Below, piece after piece: positions 26,351 to 34,975 of a stretch of 64,000 nucleotides of DNA. Position 1 is the first letter of the stretch, and each line of letters begins with the position of its first letter. Made by a program: the position numbers and the translations under genes. The stretch is from Phycisphaerae bacterium (GTDB taxonomy: Bacteria > Planctomycetota > Phycisphaerae > UBA1845). Under the pieces are notes generated by a model that was not told where the DNA came from, made no database searches, and saw nothing but the letters and a program-made list of their open reading frames with translations. The stretch lies in the NCBI GenBank assembly GCA_029260015.1, contig JAJDEB010000036.1:1030554-1094553 (forward strand). Reading direction: 5' to 3'.

Positions 26351-27676
26351 TTGAGTCGCGACTGGATATTGACCATCTTGATCATGCTGGGGCTGGTGGC
26401 TGGCATTGTGGTTGGCGAGATGCTTTACGACGCCGGTTACAACGCCAACGATCCTTCGTCGGTCCATGCCCATGCCGGGGCGCTGGGTATTTTCGAGTTT
26501 GTTGGCGTGTCGGTCTTTATGGGCCTTCTGAAAATGCTGATCATCCCGCTTGTCGCGTCGAGCGTAATCGTCGGTGTGACCAGTGTGGGCGACTTTTCGC
26601 GACTCGGGCGCATCGGTGCGGCGACCTTATTCTACTATTTCGCGACCATGATGATCGCCGTCATCATCGGTCTGGTCATCGTCACCACCATCCGGCCCGG
26701 CGACGAGTTGGCCAAAACCGCCAACGTCGCCCAGTTGATGCAGGAGCAGCAGACCGACAGCCTCCGCGAAATCACTGATCGCGGAGAAGTGATGGCAGAA
26801 GCCGGCATCATGGCCGCGGTTCGCAATCTCGTCGGGCAAATGATTCCCACCAACATCGTCGAAGCAATGGCCAAAGGTCAGCCGCTCGGTGTTATCTGCT
26901 TTTCGATCTTCTTTGCCGTCATCGTCACAACACTTGGCGACAAAGGTAAAATCATCGTCGAGTTCTTCTCAGCCGTATTCGAGGTGTTGATGCGAATGGT
27001 CGTCGCGGTGATGTGGCTCGCACCGGTCGGTGTGTTTGCGTTGCTCGCCTGGACGATTGGCCGCATCGGCTTGGCGGTGTTCGTCGGACCAGCGGGCAAG
27101 TTCATCATCGGATCGCTTCTCGGTATTGGCATTCATGCCCTCATCGTCTTACCGCTGATCCTCTGGATCTTCGGGCGGACCAATCCGTTTCGCTTCATGT
27201 TTCAAATTCGCCAGGCGCTGCTCACCGCGCTGGCGACGGACTCGTCATCGGCGACGCTTCCGGTCACGATCGAATGCACGACCGAATATGGCGGCGTCGG
27301 TAAAGAGACGGCTGGCTTCGTGCTGCCGCTGGGTTCGACAATCAACATGGACGGAACCGCCCTCTATGAAGCAGTGGCGGCTGTCTTTCTGGCGCAGGCG
27401 TTTGGCGTGGAATTGTCAATGACGCAATTGATCATTGTCGCGGTGACGGCCACGCTGGCGGCGGTTGGGGCGGCAGGCATTCCGAGTGCGGGGTTGGTCA
27501 CGCTGGTTATCGTGATCGACTCGGTCAATGGCAGCCTCGGTACAACGGCGATCCCGGTGGCGGGCATCGGCTTGATTTTGGGTTTCGATCGCATCATCGA
27601 CATGTTCCGCACCGTGGCGAATGTCTGGGGCGATGCAGTCGGGGCGAAGATCATCGACCGGTTGGCCAAGGACTGA
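26351..27676 (+). CDS. Dicarboxylate/amino acid:cation symporter (DAACS family)
   Basis: A 441-residue Na+/H+-coupled symporter of the GltP/DctA/GltPh fold. The serine-rich hairpin 1 T-D-S-S-S-A-T-L-P-V-T and the TM7 motif S-T-I-N-M-D-G-T-A-L-Y, which forms the cation site, are intact. So is the helical hairpin 2 region A-A-G-I-P-S-A-G. A loop between the early helices is extended (about 105-160). An upstream ATG at 26270 is rejected because it translates the REP pair. TTG 26351 has GGAG six bases upstream and gives a normal N terminus (S-R-D-W-I-L-T). Substrate may be glutamate, aspartate or C4 dicarboxylates. Confidence 0.93.
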   Translation: MSRDWILTILIMLGLVAGIVVGEMLYDAGYNANDPSSVHAHAGALGIFEFVGVSVFMGLLKMLIIPLVASSVIVGVTSVGDFSRLGRIGAATLFYYFATMMIAVIIGLVIVTTIRPGDELAKTANVAQLMQEQQTDSLREITDRGEVMAEAGIMAAVRNLVGQMIPTNIVEAMAKGQPLGVICFSIFFAVIVTTLGDKGKIIVEFFSAVFEVLMRMVVAVMWLAPVGVFALLAWTIGRIGLAVFVGPAGKFIIGSLLGIGIHALIVLPLILWIFGRTNPFRFMFQIRQALLTALATDSSSATLPVTIECTTEYGGVGKETAGFVLPLGSTINMDGTALYEAVAAVFLAQAFGVELSMTQLIIVAVTATLAAVGAAGIPSAGLVTLVIVIDSVNGSLGTTAIPVAGIGLILGFDRIIDMFRTVANVWGDAVGAKIIDRLAKD

Positions 27677-27742
27677 CGCACCCATCTAGCCATCTGTGAT
27701 TTACGGCAATGGCAGGTGGTGTCGGGAATTGTTGAAGAAAAT

Positions 27743-27802
27743 CGGATGATGCATCCGTACTCAGTAGGGCGTATCATGAGCGGCGCATCAGGATAGTGCG
27801 CC
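27743..27802. terminator. Two small hairpins between the symporter and pseB
   Basis: CGGATG-ATG-CATCCG at 27743-27757 and GGCGCA...TGCGCC at 27782-27802. Neither is followed by a T run, so Rho-independent termination is uncertain. They are the only structures in the 190-base gap before the nonulosonic acid operon. Confidence 0.3.
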
Positions 27803-27851
27803 GAGTATAGTCCGGCTTAAATTCTGCCAGAACGCCGACGATTCGCAATCC

Positions 27852-27860
27852 AAGGAGGGA
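27852..27860 (+). promoter_or_regulatory. Strong Shine-Dalgarno AAGGAGGGA that sets the pseB start
   Basis: The sequence is close to perfectly complementary to the 16S rRNA 3' end. The best-placed in-frame codon is ATC at 27867, about eight bases after GGAGG. No ATG, GTG or TTG lies in the pseB frame between the upstream stop (27777) and GTG 27894, which is already inside the Rossmann strand. Confidence 0.75.
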
Positions 27861-27866
27861 TTCGTC

Positions 27867-28841
27867 ATCGATTGGTCAACATCAACCATTCTCGTGACCG
27901 GGGGAACGGGTTCCTTCGGGCAACGCTTCTCCGAAGTGATCCTTCGCGAGCATAACCCGACCAAGCTCATCGTTTACAGTCGCGACGAGTGGAAGCAGCA
28001 CGAGATGCGTTCGCACATCTCGCACGATAACATTCGCTACTTCATCGGCGACGTGCGCGACTTGCCCCGACTCAAGCGGGCGATGCAGCACGTCGATATC
28101 GTGGTCCACGCTGCCGCCCTCAAGCAGGTCCCCGCGTGCGAATACAACCCAATCGAAGCGGTCAACACGAATATCAACGGCACGAAGAACGTCATCGACG
28201 CCGCGCTGGACTGCGGCGTGAAAAAAGTGCTCTTCCTCAGCACCGACAAAGCCACCGCACCCGTCAACATTTATGGCGCGACTAAACTCGTCGCCGAAAA
28301 ACTAATCGCCCAAGCCAACGCCTACAGCAGCGGCGAAAATCGCACACGATTCTCAGCCGTGCGATATGGCAACGTGTTCGGCAGCCGCGGAAGTGTCATC
28401 TCACTGTTTGAACGTCAACGCGAAGAAGGCGTCATCACCGTCACCGACGATCGCATGACGCGGTTTTGGATCACCATCGATCAGGGCGTACGTTTTGTCG
28501 CGTCGGTGATCGAACGCATGCAGGGCGGCGAAGTCTTCGTCCCGAAGTTGCCAGCCGTCAAAATCGCTGACCTTGCACGAGCGATGGCCCCCGATTGCGA
28601 AATGAAAATCATCGGTATCCGCCCGGGCGAAAAATTGCACGAGTCGCTTATTTCCGCGGACGAAGCGCCGATGACGATCGACATGGGCGACCGGTTTATC
28701 CTTCTACCGGCTCAGCCAACCGGTGCTGCACAACAATGGATCGAGAAGGGTCGCCGTGCAGAAGAGGGATTCTGCTACAGCAGCGATCGCATTGAGAATT
28801 ACTTACCCGTTGATGAAATCATCCACCGATTGCAAAAGTGA
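27867..28841 (+). CDS. pseB: UDP-GlcNAc 4,6-dehydratase (inverting), PseB type; apparent ATC start
   Basis: First enzyme of pseudaminic acid synthesis: it converts UDP-GlcNAc to the 4-keto-6-deoxy-L-arabino sugar. The 324-residue extended SDR has T-G-G-T-G-S-F-G (11-18), Y-S-R-D-E-W-K-Q-H-E-M, H-A-A-A-L-K-Q-V-P, and the active site S-T-D-K-A with N-I-Y-G-A-T-K. These are PseB hallmarks that separate it from the retaining dehydratases. A GTG at 27894 would delete the first beta strand (T-I-L-V) of the nucleotide fold. The frame upstream has only ATA, ATC and ATT as near-start codons, and ATC 27867 has a perfect Shine-Dalgarno at ideal distance. It is the first gene of an 11-gene operon and overlaps pseC by 29 bases. 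Confidence 0.9.
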   Translation: MDWSTSTILVTGGTGSFGQRFSEVILREHNPTKLIVYSRDEWKQHEMRSHISHDNIRYFIGDVRDLPRLKRAMQHVDIVVHAAALKQVPACEYNPIEAVNTNINGTKNVIDAALDCGVKKVLFLSTDKATAPVNIYGATKLVAEKLIAQANAYSSGENRTRFSAVRYGNVFGSRGSVISLFERQREEGVITVTDDRMTRFWITIDQGVRFVASVIERMQGGEVFVPKLPAVKIADLARAMAPDCEMKIIGIRPGEKLHESLISADEAPMTIDMGDRFILLPAQPTGAAQQWIEKGRRAEEGFCYSSDRIENYLPVDEIIHRLQK

Positions 28842-30039
28842 AACGCTGGCTGTCGATGGCGGACCAGCCGTGCGAACGACCATGCTGCCATACGGTCAGC
28901 AGTGGATCGACGAGGATGATATCGCTGCCGTGGTCGAAGTGCTGCGCGGCGACTGGTTGACCACTGGACCGGCAGTCGAACGTTTTGAAGATGCCCTAGC
29001 TAAGAAGGTCGGCGCAAAGTACGCGGTGGCAGTCAGCAGCGGAACGGCTGCCCTGCATGCGATGATGCACGCGATCGGCGTGGGATCGGACGATAGCGTG
29101 CTGGTTCCTACGATGACGTTTGCGGCGACGGCCAACGCTGTCCGGTTTTGCGGTGGGACGCCGATCTTCACCGATGTCGATCCGCATACGCTGCTCGTAG
29201 ATCCAGCCGATGTTGAAGCCAAGCTGAGCCATGCGATCGATGCCGGTAAGTCGGTCAAAGCGATTGTCGCCGTGGATTTCGCGGGTCAGCCTTGCGATTA
29301 CGACGCCTTGCGCAGCATTGCCGAGTGTCACAAAGTGGCACTGCTTACCGACGGCTGCCATGCGCTGGGGGCGACGTATCGGAGTAAGCCGGTCGGTTCC
29401 ATCGCCGACTTGACGGCATTTAGCTTCCATCCGGTCAAGCATGTCACATCGGCAGAAGGTGGCGCAGTCACGACAAGCGATGAAGCGTTTGCAACATCGA
29501 TGCGTCAATTTCGCAACCACTGCATGAACCGCGACCATCACAAGCGACAATCGCAAGCCACCTGGGAATACGACATTGAACAGCTCGGTTTCAACTACCG
29601 ATTGACCGACATGCAGTGCGCGCTGGCGACAAGCCAGTTGGGCAAACTGGACGCGTGGCTCTCCCGCCGATGTGAAATCGCCACGGTGTATGATGCGGCG
29701 TTTCGCGACATGGCTGGTGTTGCACCGCTTGAACGCTGCGAGAATCGCACCCATGCGTGGCACTTGTACATGATTCAAATCAACACCGACACATGCGGAG
29801 TCGATCGGGCTGCCGCATTTGAGATGCTTCGCGCGGAGGGAATCGGCGTCAACGTGCATTATCGCCCGGTTCATGAACTTTCGCTGTATGCGAACGATTC
29901 CTCCGGCCAATCGGCAAACTGTCCGCACGCCGAAGCAGCTTACGCTCAGATCCTGTCATTGCCGATATTTCCAAGGATGACCGACAGCGACATCGCCGAT
30001 GTGATTGCAGCATGTCGCAAGGTCCTTCGAAGACGCTGA
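28813..30039 (+). CDS. pseC: UDP-4-amino-4,6-dideoxy-N-acetyl-beta-L-altrosamine transaminase
   Basis: PLP-dependent DegT/DnrJ/EryC1 aminotransferase that aminates the PseB product at C4. The 408 residues carry S-S-G-T-A-A-L-H (phosphate cup, near 76), L-T-D-G-C-H-A-L-G (Asp180 to the pyridine nitrogen) and S-F-H-P-V-K-H (Lys209, Schiff base) followed by E-G-G-A-V. G-N-L or G-F-N-Y-R-L-T-D-M-Q lies further on, all typical of PseC. The open frame starts at 28723, but Met 28813 is the first start that gives a normal N terminus (D-G-G-P-A-V-R). It follows pseB with a 29-base overlap. The role is inferred from order and family. Confidence 0.9.
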   Translation: MKSSTDCKSETLAVDGGPAVRTTMLPYGQQWIDEDDIAAVVEVLRGDWLTTGPAVERFEDALAKKVGAKYAVAVSSGTAALHAMMHAIGVGSDDSVLVPTMTFAATANAVRFCGGTPIFTDVDPHTLLVDPADVEAKLSHAIDAGKSVKAIVAVDFAGQPCDYDALRSIAECHKVALLTDGCHALGATYRSKPVGSIADLTAFSFHPVKHVTSAEGGAVTTSDEAFATSMRQFRNHCMNRDHHKRQSQATWEYDIEQLGFNYRLTDMQCALATSQLGKLDAWLSRRCEIATVYDAAFRDMAGVAPLERCENRTHAWHLYMIQINTDTCGVDRAAAFEMLRAEGIGVNVHYRPVHELSLYANDSSGQSANCPHAEAAYAQILSLPIFPRMTDSDIADVIAACRKVLRRR

Positions 30040-30054
30040 GTTGGCGGTTCAGAG

Positions 30055-30119
30055 GTAGGGTGGGCCGTGCCCACCATTTGTACATTAACGATAACGCTGG
30101 TGGGCACGGCCCACCCTAC
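30055..30119. repeat. REP-like inverted pair, family A, copy 4 (inside the operon)
   Basis: GTAG-headed arms at 30055-30075 and 30099-30119. It lies between pseC and the first NeuB-like gene, and its right arm ends eight bases before that gene's ATG, so the hairpin could affect ribosome access or split the operon mRNA. This is the only copy within an otherwise overlapping gene string. Confidence 0.9.
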
Positions 30120-30127
30120 GGAATCCC

Positions 30128-31171
30128 ATGAATCCAACCGTTCAAATCGCAGACAAGGTTATCGGCGACGGTCATCCCGTTTTCATTTCCGTTGAAGTCG
30201 GCACCACCTGCAACGGCGATCTCGACGCATCGCTCGCGATGATTGACGCGGCTGCCAACGCCGGTGCCGATGCCATCAAATTCATGATCATCGGTCCCGA
30301 ATACTTCATGAGCGATCGCAGCGTCGTGTACGAATACGAATGCGCGTCGGGTCAGCGCCGCGAGAATATGTACGAGATGTTCAGCGGGCTAACCTTTACC
30401 ACCAAAGAATGGCAATCCATCGCTAGACGTTGCAACGAAAAAGGAATCATCTTTGGCGCAACGGTTGACTACATCCCCGGCGTCAATCTTGCCGTCGAAC
30501 TCGGTGCGCAATTCCTGAAGCTCAGCTCTTGGGACACCGCCAACGTGCCGCTCATTCGCAAGATGGCCCAAGCCGGTTTGCCGCTTCAAATCGATACCGG
30601 TCCGACGACCGCCGGCGACATCGACAAGATGCTCGGCTGGATTCGGGCGGAAGACATGCACGATGTTGTCCTCGTTCATTGCAGCCACGCGAAAGAAGCT
30701 TCGGGCATCAACGTTAAGAGCGTGCCATACATGAAAAACGTGTTCGCTTGTCCGGTGGGTTACTCGGCTGACGACCGCGACCACGTTCCCGAGTTAGCCG
30801 CCGTCAGCCTGGGGGCTAACCTGATCGAAAAACGTCTCACGCTGGATCGCACGCACGAAGGGCATCATCACATCAAAGCCCTCGAGCCGAACGAATTCAC
30901 CGAGTGGGTCAAAATGGTGCGACGGTGCGAGGCGATGCTGGGAACGAATTCCATCGAGCCGTCTGCCGAAGACTTGCGCCAAAAGGAAATGTACTTTGTC
31001 AGCATCGTCGCCAACGCGGACATCGCTGCTGGCACAACGATTCGCCAGAACATGCTGGCATGCAAGCGGCCGGGAACGGGCATTGCGCCGGAAATGCTAC
31101 CGCAAATTGTTGGCCGGTCGGCCAAGCGCGACATTTCGGAAAATGAATTGATTGCGTGGCAAGACGTCTAG
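30128..31171 (+). CDS. Divergent NeuB-family sugar acid synthase-like protein with SAF domain
   Basis: A 347-residue protein with the NeuB TIM-barrel plan (about 1-275) and a C-terminal SAF/antifreeze-like domain (from about 285, A-N-A-D-I-A-A-G-T-T-I). It differs from true synthases, including its neighbour at 32236, at several conserved sites. K-F-Q is K-F-M (residues 51-53), I-N-H-N-G is T-T-C-N-G, S-D-H is S-A-D-D-R-D-H, and E-K-H-F-T is E-K-R-L-T. The first metal-type His in V-H-C-S-H is kept. It may use another substrate or be a regulatory partner of the second synthase. The start ATG follows the REP repeat. It keeps the family length. Confidence 0.75.
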   Translation: MNPTVQIADKVIGDGHPVFISVEVGTTCNGDLDASLAMIDAAANAGADAIKFMIIGPEYFMSDRSVVYEYECASGQRRENMYEMFSGLTFTTKEWQSIARRCNEKGIIFGATVDYIPGVNLAVELGAQFLKLSSWDTANVPLIRKMAQAGLPLQIDTGPTTAGDIDKMLGWIRAEDMHDVVLVHCSHAKEASGINVKSVPYMKNVFACPVGYSADDRDHVPELAAVSLGANLIEKRLTLDRTHEGHHHIKALEPNEFTEWVKMVRRCEAMLGTNSIEPSAEDLRQKEMYFVSIVANADIAAGTTIRQNMLACKRPGTGIAPEMLPQIVGRSAKRDISENELIAWQDV

Positions 31172-31189
31172 ACGAGATGACTTAGTGAA

Positions 31190-32239
31190 ATGAACGACGG
31201 CGTACTCATTCGATGCGATGCCTCAGCCGCGGTTGGCTTGGGACACTTGATGCGCTGCGTCGCGTTGGCCGATGCCCTGCGCGATCAAGGCGTGCGCGTT
31301 GAATTCGCGATGATTCGCCCGTCGGCGTTTGCGATTCAAACGTTGGAAGCGCGCGGATTCTGCATTCGTGAACTCTCCGAGAATGAATCGCGGTTTGATC
31401 AAAGTGGCGCGGATGCCATCGTTGCGATCATGAACGTAAACGGTTTCGATGAGGTCCTGATCGATCATTACGATGCCAATGGTGTCTACTTTGCGACTAT
31501 GTCAGACAGCGGCAAACAGGTATTTGCGATCGACGATGAAGCCGTTCGAGACTTTAGCCGTGTCGATTGGATTCTAAACCCCAACCCCGGCGTTTCAGCC
31601 AGCGAATACAACGTTGCTAGCGGAGGCGATGTGCTGGTCGGTCCGCAGTACGCATTGATTCGGCGAGAGTTTTCAGCGATGCGGGATGCACCTTCGCCCG
31701 AGTCAAGCCAAACCGATCAACCGCGAATCCTGATGCAATTCGGCGGCGGTGACACGCGCGATCTTTGTGCAAAGATCCTGAACTGGCTTGAAAACATCCC
31801 AAAAGTTTGTTCGATCCGCTGCATTATCGCGGGTGACGCATGGCAATCCGGCAACAGTCGCCACGACGTTTCTGTACTCGACAACGTTTCCGATATCGCC
31901 GAGCACATAAAGTGGGCGGATGTGGCCATCGGCGCGGGCGGAAGTTCATGCTGGGAACTTTGCTGCCTTGGTGTGCCGATGGTGATCGGCGAGCTTTCGC
32001 CTGATCAATCGCGCATCGCCGCCGAACTCCATCGAAAAGGGGCGGCCATCCATCTTGGATCTTGGCACACCGTTAGCGAATCGATGTTTACAAAAGCCAT
32101 TGCAGATTTGATCGAAGACGCGCCCAAACGAAGTCAGATGTCGCGCGTGGGTCGCGAACTTGTTGACGGGCTCGGCGCAAATCGTGGAGCGAAATCCATC
32201 GCGAATCGCTTGCCCGCCTGTCCGGAGGTGACCGCATGA
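31190..32239 (+). CDS. pseG: PseG-like UDP-sugar hydrolase
   Basis: A 349-residue GT-B-fold hydrolase that releases UDP from UDP-2,4-diamido-trideoxy-altrose, giving the free 6-deoxy sugar for the synthase. The N-terminal motif R-C-D-A-S-A-A-V-G-L-G-H-L-M-R-C matches PseG, with the catalytic-type His. The UDP-binding G-A-G-G-S-S-C-W-E-L-C-C-L-G-V-P lies near 245-260. The start follows the NeuB-like gene by 18 bases. Its stop codon overlaps the next ATG (ATGA), so translation is coupled. The identification rests on the PseG signature and on the operon. Confidence 0.85.
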   Translation: MNDGVLIRCDASAAVGLGHLMRCVALADALRDQGVRVEFAMIRPSAFAIQTLEARGFCIRELSENESRFDQSGADAIVAIMNVNGFDEVLIDHYDANGVYFATMSDSGKQVFAIDDEAVRDFSRVDWILNPNPGVSASEYNVASGGDVLVGPQYALIRREFSAMRDAPSPESSQTDQPRILMQFGGGDTRDLCAKILNWLENIPKVCSIRCIIAGDAWQSGNSRHDVSVLDNVSDIAEHIKWADVAIGAGGSSCWELCCLGVPMVIGELSPDQSRIAAELHRKGAAIHLGSWHTVSESMFTKAIADLIEDAPKRSQMSRVGRELVDGLGANRGAKSIANRLPACPEVTA

Positions 32240-33285
32240 AACCCATCGAGATCGGTCACAACAAAATCGGTATCGGCCAACCGACATTTGTCGTCGCAGA
32301 AATCGGCATCAATCACAACGGCGACATCGAACTGGCTAAGAAATCCATCGAGGCAGCCGCTGCCGCCGGGGCGAACTCGGTCAAGTTTCAAAGCTACGAG
32401 ACAGACGACTTCATCCGCGATGGATCGCTAACCTACTCGTACGAATCCGAAGGCAAGCGCGTCACCGAATCGCAGCGGGCGATGTTTCAACGATGCGAAT
32501 TGCAACCGGGCGACTTCAAAATGCTCAAATCGCACTGCGATGAATTGAACATGAACTTCCACGCAACGCCCACGAGCGCTTTGGGCGTGAGGCGACTTGT
32601 CGAACTTGGTGTGGGCGTTTCGAAGAACGGTTCCGATTTTCTCACAAATCTCGATGTCATCGCCGCGATGGGGCGAAGCGGTTTACCTTCGGTGCTTTCA
32701 ACGGGAATGGCTACGCTCGCAGAAATTGAGTCGGCTGTCGAAGCGTTCCGCCAGACCGGCAACGACAAATTGATCCTGCTCCATTGCACTTCGTCATACC
32801 CCACACCGTTTAGCGAAGTACACCTCAACCGCATGACGACGCTGCGAAAGGCGTTCAACTGTCCGGTCGGCTTCAGCGATCACTCGGTGGGATCGACGGC
32901 TGTCATTGGCGCGATCGCACTCGGCGCGTGCTGGATCGAAAAGCATTTCACCATCGATAAAAACCTGCCGGGCCCGGACCATCGGTTTTCGATGAGCCCG
33001 ATGGAATTCGAACACATGGTCAAACGCGTTCGCGAAATCGAGGCGTGCATGGGGTCAGCCGCCATCGCACCATCACCAGCCGAATCCGAGGCGCGGGTTC
33101 AGTTTCGGATTTCTTGCGCCGCGGCCAACCCGCTCAAGAAAGGTCATACAATTTTGGAATCGGACATCGTCTTCCTCCGCCCCGCCACCGGACTCGCCCC
33201 GGAGCACAAGCACCGTTTGATCGGAAGACAAACTCTCCGCGACCTGCGCAGCGGCGAAAACATTGGAATGAACGATGTCGCTTAG
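32236..33285 (+). CDS. pseI: Pseudaminic acid synthase (NeuB family) with SAF domain
   Basis: Condenses the released 2,4-diamido-2,4,6-trideoxy-altrose with phosphoenolpyruvate to give the nine-carbon acid. The 349 residues include A-E-I-G-I-N-H-N-G (Glu22), V-K-F-Q-S-Y (Lys50, Gln52), H-C-T-S-S-Y-P and G-F-S-D-H-S with the two Mn-binding His, W-I-E-K-H-F-T-I-D, and G-P-D-H. A SAF domain of about 60 residues ends the protein. All PEP-site positions known from N. meningitidis NeuB are present, so this copy is the active synthase. Whether the product is pseudaminic or a related acid is inferred from PseB and PseC upstream. It overlaps pseG and the following methyltransferase by 4 and 11 bases. 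Confidence 0.9.
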   Translation: MKPIEIGHNKIGIGQPTFVVAEIGINHNGDIELAKKSIEAAAAAGANSVKFQSYETDDFIRDGSLTYSYESEGKRVTESQRAMFQRCELQPGDFKMLKSHCDELNMNFHATPTSALGVRRLVELGVGVSKNGSDFLTNLDVIAAMGRSGLPSVLSTGMATLAEIESAVEAFRQTGNDKLILLHCTSSYPTPFSEVHLNRMTTLRKAFNCPVGFSDHSVGSTAVIGAIALGACWIEKHFTIDKNLPGPDHRFSMSPMEFEHMVKRVREIEACMGSAAIAPSPAESEARVQFRISCAAANPLKKGHTILESDIVFLRPATGLAPEHKHRLIGRQTLRDLRSGENIGMNDVA

Positions 33286-34000
33286 CACTGAAGACATCGC
33301 CGCGACATCTGCATTCTGGCGGCGCGAATATGAGCTAAAAGCTACCCACACCGATCCGATTGTTCAGTCGGGACGTGGGGCTAAGTACAACGCGATCGAA
33401 CTGCTCAGCGAGATTCGCCGAGCCACCGCCCTGCTGGAACTCGATCGAACGCACACGGTTCTGGATGTCGGCTGTGCCAATGGATTGTTCGGATTGGTCA
33501 TCAGCGCATGTTGCAAACGATACATTGGTGTCGAACCGGTTGAAGCGCTGGCCGAACGATCCCGATTCAATCTCACCGGGCTCGACAATGCAGAAGTGAT
33601 GACTGCATCGGGAGACGACATCGCCCTGCCTGCCGACTCGGTGGATCGCGTTTTGATCGCGGAAGTCATTCAACTCAACCCGCCCACTGCGACCCGCTGC
33701 ATCTTGGAAGAAACTGCCCGCATACTGCGAAAACACGGGCGGATTGTGCTGCTATCGGTGCCCGATCAACGCGAGCGGGCAGCGTTTGAATCCGGCTACA
33801 CTGAACAGATCAAACGTGCCGATCACTTAACTGGCGAGCAAAAGCAAGCGATATTGGATCGCCAGGCGAACGCCCATTGGTACTTGGCCAGCGAATTAAT
33901 TGAATGGGCGACAGAATTGGGCGGGTCGGCGCGGGTCGCGAACCTCCCACCGAATGCGCCCAACTGTGATCATCGTTTTGACCTGGTGATAGATTTCTAA
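33275..34000 (+). CDS. Class I SAM-dependent methyltransferase
   Basis: A 241-residue methyltransferase with the glycine-rich SAM motif V-L-D-V-G-C-A-N-G-L-F-G (about 63-74), an acidic residue at the end of strand 2 (Y-I-G-V-E-P-V), and later motifs A-S-G-D-D-I-A-L and D-R-V-L-I-A-E-V. It starts inside the last codons of pseI (11-base overlap). Together with the second methyltransferase of this operon it may O- or N-methylate the nonulosonic acid or its carrier; the acceptor cannot be read. Confidence 0.8.
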   Translation: MSLSTEDIAATSAFWRREYELKATHTDPIVQSGRGAKYNAIELLSEIRRATALLELDRTHTVLDVGCANGLFGLVISACCKRYIGVEPVEALAERSRFNLTGLDNAEVMTASGDDIALPADSVDRVLIAEVIQLNPPTATRCILEETARILRKHGRIVLLSVPDQRERAAFESGYTEQIKRADHLTGEQKQAILDRQANAHWYLASELIEWATELGGSARVANLPPNAPNCDHRFDLVIDF

Positions 34001-34048
34001 AATCGACTTCGACTCGCAGCCGCTTCAACACAGAAAGGCCGCCCGCAG

Positions 34049-34975
34049 ATGCGCGTGGTGTTCATGGGAAATCATACGGTCGGAGTACATGCGCTAGACG
34101 CCCTGCGCCGATCGTGCGACGTCGCAGCAGTTGTGGCCCATCCGCCTGACGTTGAAGACGGGGTCCGATACAAATCAGTGTACGATTTCGCGGCCCATCG
34201 AGACATTCCGGTCAAACGATTGCGCCCGACGGATGCTGAATTTAACTCGTTTATCCATGATGCCAAACCCGATCTGATCTGGTTGACAGATTATCGATAC
34301 ATCATCCCGATTGATTGCCTGAGCATTGCGCGACTGGGGGCGATCAATCTGCATCCCAGTTTGCTGCCCGAGTATCGTGGCCGAGCGCCATTGAACTGGG
34401 CCGTGATTAACGGTGAATCGCGCCTCGGTCTGACCGCGCACTTCGTCAGCGAAACGGTTGATGCCGGTGACATCGTTATGCAAAGGGCGTACAACCTCAG
34501 ACCAGACGAAGACGTTGGCGACGCGCTCATGAAACTGTACCCGCTTTATGAAACGGTGACGGCAGAAGTCATTGCTGCATTTATAAATGATACCGTTCGA
34601 CGAACACCGCAGCCAACGGGTCATCACAAAGTCTACCCGGCGCGAAAGCCTGATGACGGCTGGATTGATTGGCGCAAGAGTGCTTCGCAAATTCACAATT
34701 TGATTCGCGGGGTCGCCCGACCGTATCCGGGTGCATTAGGATTCGTGGGGGAAAAACGCGTTACGATTTGGAAGTGCTCAATTAGATCAATTTGCAAGGA
34801 CGCATCGCCAGGAACGGTCTTGAGTATTACAGACGACAACACATTTGAAGTTGCTTGCGGTGATGGCGCACTGATCGTGACGGATTATTCGATTGATAGT
34901 GGCCGCAATCTCGAAACGCTTAGTGCATCCGACACTTTTGCTTTAGAGAAAAAACTGGCGGTGTCTGTAGGATGA
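34049..34975 (+). CDS. Sugar N-formyltransferase (Fmt-fold)
   Basis: A 308-residue protein with the N10-formyl-THF formyltransferase fold: N-L-H-P-S-L-L-P-E-Y-R-G-R-A-P at 100-114 with the catalytic Asn100 and His102, and V-D-A-G-D-I-V with Asp138. The C-terminal domain (about 210-305) includes W-x-K-S-A-S-Q-I-H-N-L-I-R-G. Not the tRNA enzyme: it lies inside the nonulosonic acid operon and lacks its typical length and C-terminal signature. In this setting the likely target is the free amine at C4 of the UDP-altrosamine intermediate made by PseC, in place of the missing acetyltransferase PseH. Its TGA overlaps the next ATG (ATGA). Confidence 0.8.
   Translation: MRVVFMGNHTVGVHALDALRRSCDVAAVVAHPPDVEDGVRYKSVYDFAAHRDIPVKRLRPTDAEFNSFIHDAKPDLIWLTDYRYIIPIDCLSIARLGAINLHPSLLPEYRGRAPLNWAVINGESRLGLTAHFVSETVDAGDIVMQRAYNLRPDEDVGDALMKLYPLYETVTAEVIAAFINDTVRRTPQPTGHHKVYPARKPDDGWIDWRKSASQIHNLIRGVARPYPGALGFVGEKRVTIWKCSIRSICKDASPGTVLSITDDNTFEVACGDGALIVTDYSIDSGRNLETLSASDTFALEKKLAVSVG

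Noticed and set aside
28996..29928. Minus-strand open frame of 310 codons
   Set aside because: Antisense to pseC, which carries all aminotransferase motifs.
34049..34975. Methionyl-tRNA formyltransferase (fmt)
   Set aside because: The fold and catalytic residues match, but the gene sits between sugar-synthesis genes and has a sugar-formyltransferase-like length and C terminus, so a sugar target is preferred.
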